Positions 7,209 to 14,060 of a DNA stretch of 14,060 nucleotides are shown here, piece after piece. The notes below the pieces were generated by a model. That model ran no database searches and was not told where the DNA came from. It saw only the letters and a program-made list of their open reading frames with translations. The first letter of the stretch is position 1; each line of letters begins with the position of its first letter. This DNA comes from Fidelibacterota bacterium (GTDB taxonomy: Bacteria; Marinisomatota; Marinisomatia; Marinisomatales; TCS55), in NCBI GenBank assembly GCA_002717765.1, contig PBCB01000042.1, positions 1 to 14,060 on the forward strand. The letters run 5' to 3'. A program made the position numbers and the translations under genes.

Positions 7209-7982
7209 TCACCAAATACCTGGAATTAATTTTTTCCTGCTTTTTGGGTAATCACTAAAATTTTCTTTATACCATTGATGATTAGAGCGGGCTCTTGGGG
7301 CAAGGTTTGCGATCACCCATAAAGCGAATGAAAGACCTGCGAGAGACCAAGTGGCTATTGCCCATCCTAACCACTCTAATATTTCTCCAAAATAGTTTGG
7401 ACATGACACCCATTCAAACAACCCACCGCGAGGAATTTTATAGTCTTTATCTCCATGGTTTCTAAGCTCAAACAATCTATTATCCGAAGAAATATTGATT
7501 CCCATTCCAATGATATAGAGCACCAAACCAGTAATAAATTGTGGGCTATACAACCAGCTAATAGGGTAGGGGTAATGTAAGCTGAATATCCATTCGGCAT
7601 TAATCCATGAATTGACCCCATTAAATAAAAGAGCAAATAGGGCGATGCTGATCGGCATACTTTTTCCTTTTATTCGGGCCCTAAAAGGCCAAATTATAGT
7701 CCTATGTATATAGTGAGCTATCCAAATAACATAAAAAATGACCCCAATAGGGTCTATGTAATTCCATTGAGAAACGGCAATTCCAAAAAAAACAGTTATT
7801 ACAATAATTGAAGGTGATTCCATAATAATCCAACCAGAGCGGGCAGGAATTTTAGCTCCCCATCCTGGTCGCTCATGGCGCCCATAAGGCGCCCGAACAA
7901 ACATCAATAATATAAATGCACAACAGGCCAATGCTGACCAGATCCAAATTGTTAGTTCATACTGCCATTGATCAATTAACAT
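7209..7982 (-). CDS. Steroid 5-alpha-reductase (SRD5A1/2-like) homologue
   Basis: This is a multi-span membrane NADPH-dependent enzyme of the 3-oxo-5-alpha-steroid 4-dehydrogenase family, which reduces the C4-C5 double bond of 3-oxo-delta4 steroids. At 257 residues it has the same length as human SRD5A1/2 (254-259), and similarity runs end to end. PYGRHERPGWGAKIPARSGW and MESPS sit near the N-terminus, with HYIHR, NG, GMGINISSDN, YKIPRGGLFEWVSCPNYFGE, EWLGWAIATWSL, and a C-terminus DYPKSRKKLIPGIW. Glu55 and Tyr91 correspond to the human SRD5A2 catalytic pair Glu57/Tyr91. N163, D167, N196 and E200 fit the NADPH-contact positions. About six or seven hydrophobic segments are visible. The start ATG at 7982 overlaps the SDR gene by 11 bases. 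The natural substrate is unknown and need not be a steroid; SRD5A3-type polyprenol reduction looks less likely. Confidence 0.9.
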   Translation of the reverse strand: MLIDQWQYELTIWIWSALACCAFILLMFVRAPYGRHERPGWGAKIPARSGWIIMESPSIIVITVFFGIAVSQWNYIDPIGVIFYVIWIAHYIHRTIIWPFRARIKGKSMPISIALFALLFNGVNSWINAEWIFSLHYPYPISWLYSPQFITGLVLYIIGMGINISSDNRLFELRNHGDKDYKIPRGGLFEWVSCPNYFGEILEWLGWAIATWSLAGLSFALWVIANLAPRARSNHQWYKENFSDYPKSRKKLIPGIW

Positions 7983-8952
7983 GATTATTCATCCAATCGA
8001 CTGTGTCTTTTAATGTTTCTTCGAGCGGCCTTGGTTGATAATTAAGTTTGTTTTGTGCTTGATCTAGGGACACTTTTTTTGCCTGAACAGCAAGCGCATG
8101 CAAGCTTCCTTTGCTAAAGGATGGCCGTTTGCCGCTCAGTTTTGCACTAAGATAGGCGAATGGTAAAAAACAATATGCTACCCAGAATGGTAGTGTAATC
8201 CACCTAGTGTTTTTGCCAATTATACCAGAGATTATACCAGCTAATTCTTCGAAGGAAGCCCACCTGCCAGGTAGAATATAGCTTTGACCATAATGACCCA
8301 CATCTACGCTCTTGATTGCAGCATCGCATACATCTCTTACATCTACCCAATTGAATCCAGCATTAATTGTAAATAACATTTTTTGATTCATGATATTCAA
8401 CACAACCTGTCCCATTCTGCTTGGTTTATAGTCATATGGCCCTATAATACCGGTAGGGTTAATAATGATGGTTTTCAAACCCTCATTATAAGCCTTTTTT
8501 ACTACAAGCTCTGCGCTTGCTTTGGTGCGATCATATGGCGCAGAATTTACCCCACTTACCAAAGGCCTATCCTCAGTTAAAATTTCAAATAATGGTTTTT
8601 GTTCAAAGGCATGAATACTAGAAAAATGAATAAAACGATCAATATTGGCTTTGAGCGCTGCTCTGCACATTGCTTTTGTCCCATCAATGTTTATTTTTTC
8701 CATTAATTCTATATCAATATTTTCAACAGCAACATTTGCGGCAACATGAAAAACAGCATAGCATCCCTGCATTTGTTGAGCTAAAAAATTAGAATCCAAT
8801 AGGTCTCCATTAACCAATTCCACATCTAACCCCTCAAGCCCACGAATATCTTTATGGACTAAACAACGCACGCGCCAACCTTGCTTGAGCAACTTGCGCA
8901 CTAGATTAGAACCAACATGTCCCGACCCGCCAGTTATGAATGCTTTTTTCAT
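7972..8952 (-). CDS. Extended SDR NAD(P)-dependent dehydrogenase/epimerase (3-beta-HSD / dihydroflavonol reductase / HpnA-like)
   Basis: This is a Rossmann-fold oxidoreductase of 326 residues. Cofactor binding is by TGGSGHVG (7-14) at the N-terminus. The beta3 acidic segment is NGDLLD (48-53), FHVAANV (68-74) follows, and the catalytic Ser/Tyr/Lys set is FSS (110-112) and Y140xxxK144 in YDRTK. The substrate region starts INPTGIIGPYDYKPS (164-178), as in dihydroflavonol reductases, 3-beta-hydroxysteroid dehydrogenases and the hopanoid-associated HpnA group. A hydrophobic stretch around 228-245 may contact membrane. The ATG at 8952 is preferred over TTG one codon upstream; neither has a Shine-Dalgarno site. 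The 11-base overlap with the 5-alpha-reductase gene suggests the two act on one molecule. It could equally act on a nucleotide sugar. Confidence 0.88.
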   Translation of the reverse strand: MKKAFITGGSGHVGSNLVRKLLKQGWRVRCLVHKDIRGLEGLDVELVNGDLLDSNFLAQQMQGCYAVFHVAANVAVENIDIELMEKINIDGTKAMCRAALKANIDRFIHFSSIHAFEQKPLFEILTEDRPLVSGVNSAPYDRTKASAELVVKKAYNEGLKTIIINPTGIIGPYDYKPSRMGQVVLNIMNQKMLFTINAGFNWVDVRDVCDAAIKSVDVGHYGQSYILPGRWASFEELAGIISGIIGKNTRWITLPFWVAYCFLPFAYLSAKLSGKRPSFSKGSLHALAVQAKKVSLDQAQNKLNYQPRPLEETLKDTVDWMNNHVN

Positions 8953-9053
8953 CAAAATTATTAATTAATAATTATTAAATGATTGTATGTTTGGTGTAAT
9001 CATATAGTATTAAAATTATAATGTATTCTGCCAACAACTAAGAAAATTATTCA
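8953..9053. promoter_or_regulatory. Divergent promoter region between the SDR and HMA-MauE genes
   Basis: A very AT-rich 101-base gap separates two divergent genes, so it must hold or adjoin promoters for both. For the plus strand, TATAAT at 9017-9022 is a good -10, with TTGGTG (8991-8996) as an over-spaced -35. For the minus strand, TTGGCA (9034-9029) is a good -35, followed by TAATAC or TACTAT at 16-19 bases. These would overlap. The region is clear; the individual boxes are guesses. Confidence 0.4.
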
Positions 9054-9767
9054 TTGATATTAATACAAATTAACGGGATGCATTGTGCCGCTTGCGTAGA
9101 AACAATTCAACAGGCCATAAGCGATGTGAACAATGCAGCTGAAATCAAGATCGATCTCGATTCCGGCATTGCTCAGGTTGGTGGAAATCCTGATATTGAC
9201 TTGATTATATCTGCAATTGAAATGAGCGGATATTCCGCAAGCAAAATCGATCAAGCAAAATCGATCAACCAGATTGATAAAAAAGACAACGCATGGCGAG
9301 CGCTTATACCGTTGTTTATTATATTAAGTTATATTTTTATTGGCTCTATATTATTAAACAGGGTATCGTTGAATTTGTCAAATTTCATGATGGGGTATAT
9401 GGGGCTATTTTTTATAGTATTTAGTCTATTTAAATTCATTGATTATCGCAATTTCCCATCTGCATTTTCAAAGTATGATCCCCTTGCACGTAATCTACCA
9501 ATATACGGGTGGGCCTATCCTTTTTTTGAGTTATGTTTAGGAATTAATTTTCTTTTACAGCAATACGTATTGTTATCATTGGTTTTAACTGTGCTATTGT
9601 TAGGCATCACAACCTATGGAGTTTTAATAAAATTAAGAGACAAACAACCCGCAGAATGTGCATGCATTGGTACCGCACTCAAGCTACCATTAACCAAGGC
9701 AACTTTGATTGAAAATTTCATAATGATCGCTATGGCTGGTTGGATGCTTGTCACGATTTTGAATTAG
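9054..9767 (+). CDS. Heavy-metal-associated domain fused to MauE/DoxX-type membrane protein
   Basis: A 237-residue inner-membrane protein that joins two modules. Residues 1-65 form a heavy-metal-associated (HMA) domain with the metal-binding motif GMHCAAC (Cys11, Cys14) and a typical end AIEMSGYSA. After a short linker, about 84-235 holds four to five membrane segments resembling the MauE/DoxX family. These include the FSKYDPLARNLPIYGWAYPFFEL block and a conserved CAC pair (Cys202, Cys204) before the last helix. MauE-like proteins are tied to redox or disulfide handling, so a copper-linked thiol relay is a reasonable guess, not shown. The start is TTG at 9054. The upstream frame closes at 9039-9041 with no ATG, and the first ATG (9078) would delete HMA strand 1. 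No transport ATPase or copper chaperone lies nearby. Confidence 0.82.
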   Translation: MILIQINGMHCAACVETIQQAISDVNNAAEIKIDLDSGIAQVGGNPDIDLIISAIEMSGYSASKIDQAKSINQIDKKDNAWRALIPLFIILSYIFIGSILLNRVSLNLSNFMMGYMGLFFIVFSLFKFIDYRNFPSAFSKYDPLARNLPIYGWAYPFFELCLGINFLLQQYVLLSLVLTVLLLGITTYGVLIKLRDKQPAECACIGTALKLPLTKATLIENFIMIAMAGWMLVTILN

Positions 9768-9801
9768 CATCAAAATTATTCATTTTTTTTTATTATTTTT
9801 T
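9755..9801 (+). terminator. Candidate terminator after the HMA-MauE gene
   Basis: GATTTTGA (9755-9762) pairs with TCAAAATT (9770-9777) around a 7-base loop that contains the stop codon. After about five bases come T-runs at 9783-9791 and 9795-9801. The stem is AT-rich, with one G-T pair and only one or two G-C pairs, so termination efficiency is uncertain. Confidence 0.4.
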
Positions 9802-9896
9802 CTAGTCAATTTTTACCAACAAAGCGGTTACCTTGTCGATAAATACCCATATTAAGGGGTAATAAACGCTATATAAATTTTTTAAAAAAAAAGCTG

Positions 9897-9902
9897 TACA
9901 AT
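9897..9902 (+). promoter_or_regulatory. Possible -10 element of the TonB receptor promoter
   Basis: TACAAT follows a run of nine A's and is preceded by TG, about 135 bases before the receptor start. No -35 box is seen at normal spacing; the A/T tracts at 9877-9892 could act as an upstream element. TATATAAA at 9870-9877 is an alternative. If used, the transcript would carry the whole 9932-9989 hairpin. Confidence 0.22.
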
Positions 9903-9921
9903 ATTAAAAAAAACTATTAGG

Positions 9922-10005
9922 TTCTGAAGTAGAGGTAAGTGTGATATCAATACGTCTAGCGTATTTGGTACATATTTCTCACCTACCTCAGGAGAATTTT
10001 TTTTT
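9922..10005 (+). promoter_or_regulatory. Long leader hairpin followed by a T-run before the TonB receptor
   Basis: GAGGTAAGTGTGA (9932-9944) pairs with TCTCACCTACCTC (9977-9989) at 11 of 13 positions. Inside, ATACG (9950-9954) and CGTAT (9960-9964) form a perfect apical stem with a 5-base loop. Outside, TTCT (9922-9925) can pair with AGAA (9993-9996), directly before nine T's (9997-10005). The arrangement, 33 bases before the receptor ATG, resembles an attenuator or a regulated terminator in the 5' leader. I recognise no known riboswitch consensus; in particular I see no cobalamin or TPP boxes. Confidence 0.45.
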
Positions 10006-10037
10006 AAAATAAAGTAACAGTTAAGTGGAGTAAAATA

Positions 10038-13000
10038 ATGAAAAAACTCACAATCTTGTTCTTAGCTACTATTTTTTCAGCAGGTCTGTTTGCGCAGAAC
10101 TTGACTGGAAAACTTAGTGGTACCGTTACGTCTGATGGCCAACCTTTGGTTGGAGCAAACGTTGTTCTTCAGGGAACATCTAGTGGTGCCGCAACTGGCG
10201 AAGACGGAACGTATTACATATTTGACGTCCAACCTGGTATTTATACGATGCAGGTGAACTACATTGGTTATCAAACCCAAGTAGTTTCAAATGTTCGTGT
10301 TACCATTGGTCTAACAACACTTCAAAACTTTGAGCTTGCAGTTGCTGCAGTGGAAGGAGAAACTGTTGAAGTTACAGCAGAGAAACCTTTGATTGAGATT
10401 ACCGCAACAAATGTTCAAAGAACAATGGACTCAGAAGCAGTGGATAACTATGCTGTCAGAAATGTGACCTCAATGGTTGCAAGTCAAGCTGGTGTGGTTC
10501 AAATGCATGACGGATTGCACGTACGTGGTAGCCGTTCTGAAGAAATTGGTTATACTCTTGAAGGTGCTTCTATGAGCGGTGCTGGAGGAAAAGTTGTATC
10601 TAATGCAATTCCAGAAGCGCTAGAAGCGATCGCGGTTCAAACTGGTGGTTTTGATGCCAGTGTAGGACGCGCCAATGCAGGTATGGTTCAGCAGTCATTA
10701 AAAACCGGTGGAAGCAAGTTTGCTGCCTCTGTGCTTATTGAAGGCATGAATGGTGATGCTGCTAATAAACCATGGGAAGTAACAGGCGATCAAGATATGA
10801 CCTTTACTGTACAAGGTCCAATCGGTGATAAAATTCGTTATTTTGGTGCACTCAGAATGACATCCACTGATAACTATAAGAATCAAAGTAGATGGTTTAC
10901 CCCTTTCACAATTGCGGGCGGAGCACCAATTGCAGATAAAATTGGTGGATTAACAGCATCTCATGATTATGTAGTTTTAGATCATACAAATGGCAACTAT
11001 GCCTTTAAAGATGGTGCTAATCATGATGGTGTTTATGATCCAACTGCTGACGCAGGTGACGTGATGTCTGGGCAGAATGATTACTATGCTTTTGATAATA
11101 CTTCGAAAGACATGTCTTTTAATGGTACCCTTCAATATGACCTGAACCCATTGGTTCTTCGTTTGGCTGGTACATTTACAACAGATACCTATCAAAGCGC
11201 TGGTCTTCCTATTCAGAGTATGTTTAATACTCGTAGACATGAGACCACAACGCGTAACCACCTTATTAATTTAAAAGCAACCTACTTCTTAAGCACGAAT
11301 ACCTATGTTCGTACTAACTTTAGAATGATGGGTCGTTTTTATGAGACCTATGATAAAGGGTTCAAAGAAAAAGGAAAGGTTACTACTGCTGATGGTAGGG
11401 TCGCTGATTTTTCATTAGGTGAAAATAGCGAACTTAAAGATTGGCTAGCATGGGGTGACCGTGATGCGGTTGCTGCTGTGGACTCTAACTGGGCAAACCA
11501 CTTTGGTACTCCTGGTTCAGATTCATTTGCTAGTGGCTATCGCTATGTCGAGCCATCTAATTATAACATTAATGGTTTCCGCTTCCAGCGTGACGGTGCT
11601 CGTCGCGGTGGTTACAGCAAAGGCCGTGATGGTTACTTTGGTTTCGATGCTGAATTTGTGACACAGATGGGTGAGCATGAAATTAAAGTTGGTGGTGATT
11701 ACATGAATTATTCCTATCAGCGTTATAGCTACAGTGGAATTAATTCATTGAATTCTAAGATCGGTCTAGACTCCACGCTTTATGATGCTGTGGTTGCGCA
11801 ATCTCAAAGAGCGTATACTGAAGTAACGGAAGCGCGTCTTTCTTATTTTATTGGATATGACCCACTAGGCAATGCCTGGGATGCAAATCCAACAAAAAAT
11901 GAATATGATAAGCCTCGTAACCCTTGGAACTTCTCTATGTATGTAAATGACAAGTTCGAAGCTGGTGACTTGATTGTGAATGCTGGATTACGCTACGAAG
12001 CAATCAACCAGGCAAATCTTGATCTGAAGGATTTTGATAATCCGCCAATCGATCGTAATTATGAAATTGTGGATCCATTTCATCCTCAGTACGGATATAA
12101 AGAAATGCCAACCCAAACCTATATCTTACCAAGACTTGGTTTAGGTTTCCCAATTTCCGATCAGGCAACATTCCATTTGAACTATGGAAAATATGTTCAA
12201 ATGGCTCCAATGAATCGTCTCTATCGTAGTCGTGCAAGCGGCTGGTCATCATGGGGTCTATTACCAACCAGAGAAACAAAGTTTGAAGTTGGTTATGGTA
12301 CTCTAATCGGTGATGTTGCGTCTATTGACCTTACAGTGTTCACTCGTAACCCTGAAGATCAAGTCAGTCGCGATGTATATCAACCACTTGGAGAAAATAT
12401 CTACGGTGCTAGAGACATGACCGTTTATACAAATACTGACTTTTCAAATGTAATTGGTGTTGAGGTTGACTTTAAGACAGCCCGCGTAAATAACTTCCAG
12501 TTATTCGCCAACTACGTTTTCCAAGATGTTCGTGGATTGAACTCTTACCCAACATTAGGTACAATTGGTTGGGGTAAGTCAACGATGATTAACGCAACCC
12601 GTTATGACCAACGCCACCAGGCAAGCGCTGTTCTAGACTTTAGAACTGGTCGCACTGGTAACGTGATAACAGATAACCTAGGTATGAATATGATCGCTTC
12701 TTATAATAGCGGTCACCCTTATACATTATCTGATGGTTCAATGGGTCAGCGTGACGCAGGTGAAGGTGCATTACTTTCAGATAATGACCCACGTAACCGT
12801 GCTCCTGTTGAAGCGATTAACTCATCAACCACACCATCTTACTTCAATTTAGATCTTGGACTGGAAAAAACATTCGCAGTTCCTGGTGTAGCAAATGTGA
12901 AGGTTTATGCAACCATTACAAATCTGCTTAATACCAAGCATATCATCAACGTGTATAACCGTACCGGTGACGCATATGATGATGGTTTCTTGAATGATCC

Positions 13001-13160
13001 AGATCTAAGCTCATTAATTATTGAGGGGCGTGGACCTGAGTATGTAGAAATGTACAGGAAAGTTAACCTAGCAAATCGTAACCACTGGTTGAATGACCAC
13101 GGTTTCGATCTGTTTGGTGTTCCTCGCGAATTTAAAACAGGTATCCAAGTCTCCTTCTAG
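10038..13160 (+). CDS. TonB-dependent receptor with carboxypeptidase-regulatory-like N-terminal domain
   Basis: This is an outer-membrane active transporter of 1040 residues, powered by a TonB complex that is not encoded here. The signal peptide is MKKLTILFLATIFSAGLFAQ, with predicted cleavage around residue 20. Residues about 24-102 form a carboxypeptidase-regulatory-like beta domain (LSGTVTSDGQPLVGANVVLQ, GEDGTYYIFDVQPGIY) common in FCB-group receptors. The plug runs from about 107 to 225: EGETVEVTAEKPLIE, VASQAGVVQMHDGLHVRGSR, then EALEAIAVQTGGFDASVGRANAGMV. The rest is a 22-strand-type barrel rich in aromatic, alternating strands, ending GIQVSF with a terminal Phe, the usual Bam recognition signal. 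GGAG lies 7 bases before the ATG. The ligand is unknown; no polysaccharide-degrading enzyme or SusD is in view, and a secreted protein follows after 38 bases. Confidence 0.95.
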   Translation: MKKLTILFLATIFSAGLFAQNLTGKLSGTVTSDGQPLVGANVVLQGTSSGAATGEDGTYYIFDVQPGIYTMQVNYIGYQTQVVSNVRVTIGLTTLQNFELAVAAVEGETVEVTAEKPLIEITATNVQRTMDSEAVDNYAVRNVTSMVASQAGVVQMHDGLHVRGSRSEEIGYTLEGASMSGAGGKVVSNAIPEALEAIAVQTGGFDASVGRANAGMVQQSLKTGGSKFAASVLIEGMNGDAANKPWEVTGDQDMTFTVQGPIGDKIRYFGALRMTSTDNYKNQSRWFTPFTIAGGAPIADKIGGLTASHDYVVLDHTNGNYAFKDGANHDGVYDPTADAGDVMSGQNDYYAFDNTSKDMSFNGTLQYDLNPLVLRLAGTFTTDTYQSAGLPIQSMFNTRRHETTTRNHLINLKATYFLSTNTYVRTNFRMMGRFYETYDKGFKEKGKVTTADGRVADFSLGENSELKDWLAWGDRDAVAAVDSNWANHFGTPGSDSFASGYRYVEPSNYNINGFRFQRDGARRGGYSKGRDGYFGFDAEFVTQMGEHEIKVGGDYMNYSYQRYSYSGINSLNSKIGLDSTLYDAVVAQSQRAYTEVTEARLSYFIGYDPLGNAWDANPTKNEYDKPRNPWNFSMYVNDKFEAGDLIVNAGLRYEAINQANLDLKDFDNPPIDRNYEIVDPFHPQYGYKEMPTQTYILPRLGLGFPISDQATFHLNYGKYVQMAPMNRLYRSRASGWSSWGLLPTRETKFEVGYGTLIGDVASIDLTVFTRNPEDQVSRDVYQPLGENIYGARDMTVYTNTDFSNVIGVEVDFKTARVNNFQLFANYVFQDVRGLNSYPTLGTIGWGKSTMINATRYDQRHQASAVLDFRTGRTGNVITDNLGMNMIASYNSGHPYTLSDGSMGQRDAGEGALLSDNDPRNRAPVEAINSSTTPSYFNLDLGLEKTFAVPGVANVKVYATITNLLNTKHIINVYNRTGDAYDDGFLNDPDLSSLIIEGRGPEYVEMYRKVNLANRNHWLNDHGFDLFGVPREFKTGIQVSF

Positions 13161-13198
13161 GGCGGCTGATGATGCTAAGAAAAAAAGTGGAGAGTTTT

Positions 13199-14060
13199 AT
13201 GAACTTAAAAAAATCGATCACTTGGGCAATCACCGGCTTGTTTATCTTTGCCTCAGCGCTTAGCGCAGAGGAAATCAAGGGAGACAAGACTGCAGGAAAG
13301 ACCGATGCTAGACGACTGCTAGCTAAGTCTGGAATGGGGGATGATGGCCCATCTATTACATTTTTTAATATTAACAGTTGGAAAATCCAAATGGAACACC
13401 AAGGATTCTTCCAGTGGAATGGTACTTCTCACGGCTCTGCCGGTAACTACCCAAAGGGTATGGGAAGTGTTATTTTTGCTGAAGGTATCCTCTGGGGTGT
13501 GAAAGCCACCGATAAGTACGGTGTGGATGCTACCACTGGTGAAATCTTAACCGATGGATCTGGTGCTGGTACGCCTCGTATTCGTGTGAATGGTTCCATG
13601 TATAATACTGGTCTAAAAGCTGGTAAAGTACTACGTGATGCTAATGGTAGAATCAAGGCTAAAGATTATTCTGAGAACTACCGAGATCAGCAGATCTGGA
13701 GAGTTCGCAAGGACTGGTACACTGGTGACCTAACTGTAGATGCTTCCATTCTTCGTGACATTAGCGTAGCTGATGTTACCGAAGCAATGATTACAGCTGA
13801 TAAAGCACAATATGAACATGACTGGAACGAGTGGCCAGCAGATGAAGGTGCACCATACGATGACGTAGATGGTGATGGCGCCTATACTCCTGGTACTTGG
13901 AGCGCTGAGAACAACGCATGGGTTGGTGATATACCTGGTATTCCTGGTTCTGACCAAACCGTTTGGACTGTTGCGAACGACCTACCTGATGAATATGCTG
14001 AAGGTGGTGTTGTAAGTGTGTCTGAAGGTGGTTGGGGTTCTCCTCCTGTTGGTTTTGAAA
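13199..14060 (+). CDS. Large secreted protein with Asp-rich calcium-loop-like motif (3' end outside window)
   Basis: The frame is open from ATG 13199 to the window end (287 complete codons). GGAG (13189-13192) lies 6 bases upstream, in the same AAGTGGAG context as the receptor. The signal peptide MNLKKSITWAITGLFIFASALSA has a clear basic n-region, a hydrophobic core and an ALSA cleavage site. The mature part is rich in Gly, Asp, Trp and Tyr and contains no cysteine in the visible stretch. Residues 222-231 read DVDGDGAYTPG, a DxDxDG calcium-loop-like motif. Further on, GIPGSDQTVWTVANDLPDEY matches, as I recall, a segment seen in large surface proteins of Marinimicrobia-like and other FCB bacteria encoded next to TonB receptors. 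I cannot name a catalytic domain. It is probably the receptor's co-transcribed partner. Any C-terminal sorting domain is beyond the window. Confidence 0.85.
   Translation, partial: MNLKKSITWAITGLFIFASALSAEEIKGDKTAGKTDARRLLAKSGMGDDGPSITFFNINSWKIQMEHQGFFQWNGTSHGSAGNYPKGMGSVIFAEGILWGVKATDKYGVDATTGEILTDGSGAGTPRIRVNGSMYNTGLKAGKVLRDANGRIKAKDYSENYRDQQIWRVRKDWYTGDLTVDASILRDISVADVTEAMITADKAQYEHDWNEWPADEGAPYDDVDGDGAYTPGTWSAENNAWVGDIPGIPGSDQTVWTVANDLPDEYAEGGVVSVSEGGWGSPPVGFE

Noticed and set aside
8953..8990. AATTAATTAATAATTATTAA-like stretch as an origin or repeat array
   Set aside because: It is simple AT-rich intergenic sequence without iterated units, DnaA boxes or replication genes nearby.
9826..9861. 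Palindromes GGTTACC and TACCC/GGGGTA upstream of the receptor as operator sites
   Set aside because: They are short and different from each other, with no clear promoter to anchor them; compatible with chance.
9768..10037. Hidden small gene or RNA in the 270-base gap
   Set aside because: There is no open frame with a start context and no tRNA-like or known riboswitch consensus. Only the terminator-like and leader structures listed are supported.
10977..11261. Minus-strand frame opposite the TonB receptor, plus similar ones at 10077-10280, 12004-12279, 13447-13656 and 13730-13957
   Set aside because: All lie antisense to well-supported coding sequence, with odd composition and no start context.
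1..14060. CRISPR array, insertion sequence, prophage or defence island
   Set aside because: No spaced direct repeats, transposase, integrase, terminal inverted repeats or nuclease/toxin genes are seen on either strand.

Overview
The window is AT-rich bacterial DNA, most likely from an uncultured marine member of the FCB group; Marinimicrobia/SAR406 is my best guess. That guess rests on the large TonB-dependent receptor with an N-terminal carboxypeptidase-regulatory-like domain, the very large secreted protein directly behind it, and the mixed use of Shine-Dalgarno sites. It is not proven. I see no rRNA, tRNA, CRISPR array, insertion sequence, phage gene or attachment site.

Layout. Positions 1-552 (+) hold the 3' part of an aldo/keto reductase that starts outside the window. 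A short convergent gap with a weak hairpin follows. From 8952 down to 639, nine genes lie head to tail on the minus strand. In transcription order they are: an extended SDR dehydrogenase; a eukaryote-type steroid 5-alpha-reductase homologue overlapping it by 11 bases; ssb behind its own promoter; an M20 metallopeptidase; a PlsC-like acyltransferase overlapping it; an SLT_2/MltB-type lytic transglycosylase; ApaG; pyruvate kinase; and an M19 dipeptidase lipoprotein. Most of this is housekeeping: DNA replication, phospholipid and murein metabolism, peptide breakdown and glycolysis. The SDR/5-alpha-reductase pair is the unusual part, because together the two look able to oxidise and reduce a steroid- or terpenoid-like ring.

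From 9054 the plus strand carries a heavy-metal-associated domain fused to a MauE/DoxX-type membrane domain, starting with TTG. A 270-base gap follows (9768-10037), holding a weak terminator and a long leader hairpin that ends at a T-run. Next come a 1040-residue TonB-dependent receptor and, 38 bases later, a secreted protein with an aspartate-rich calcium-loop-like motif that runs off the window. The receptor and secreted protein share the same AAGTGGAG ribosome-binding context and probably form an outer-membrane/surface pair, but their ligand cannot be read from the sequence.

The least routine points are the 5-alpha-reductase/SDR pair, the leader structure before the receptor, the HMA-MauE fusion, the receptor/secreted-protein pair, and a pyruvate kinase whose monovalent-cation site looks potassium-independent. 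I did not find a clearly new multi-gene defence or mobile system.
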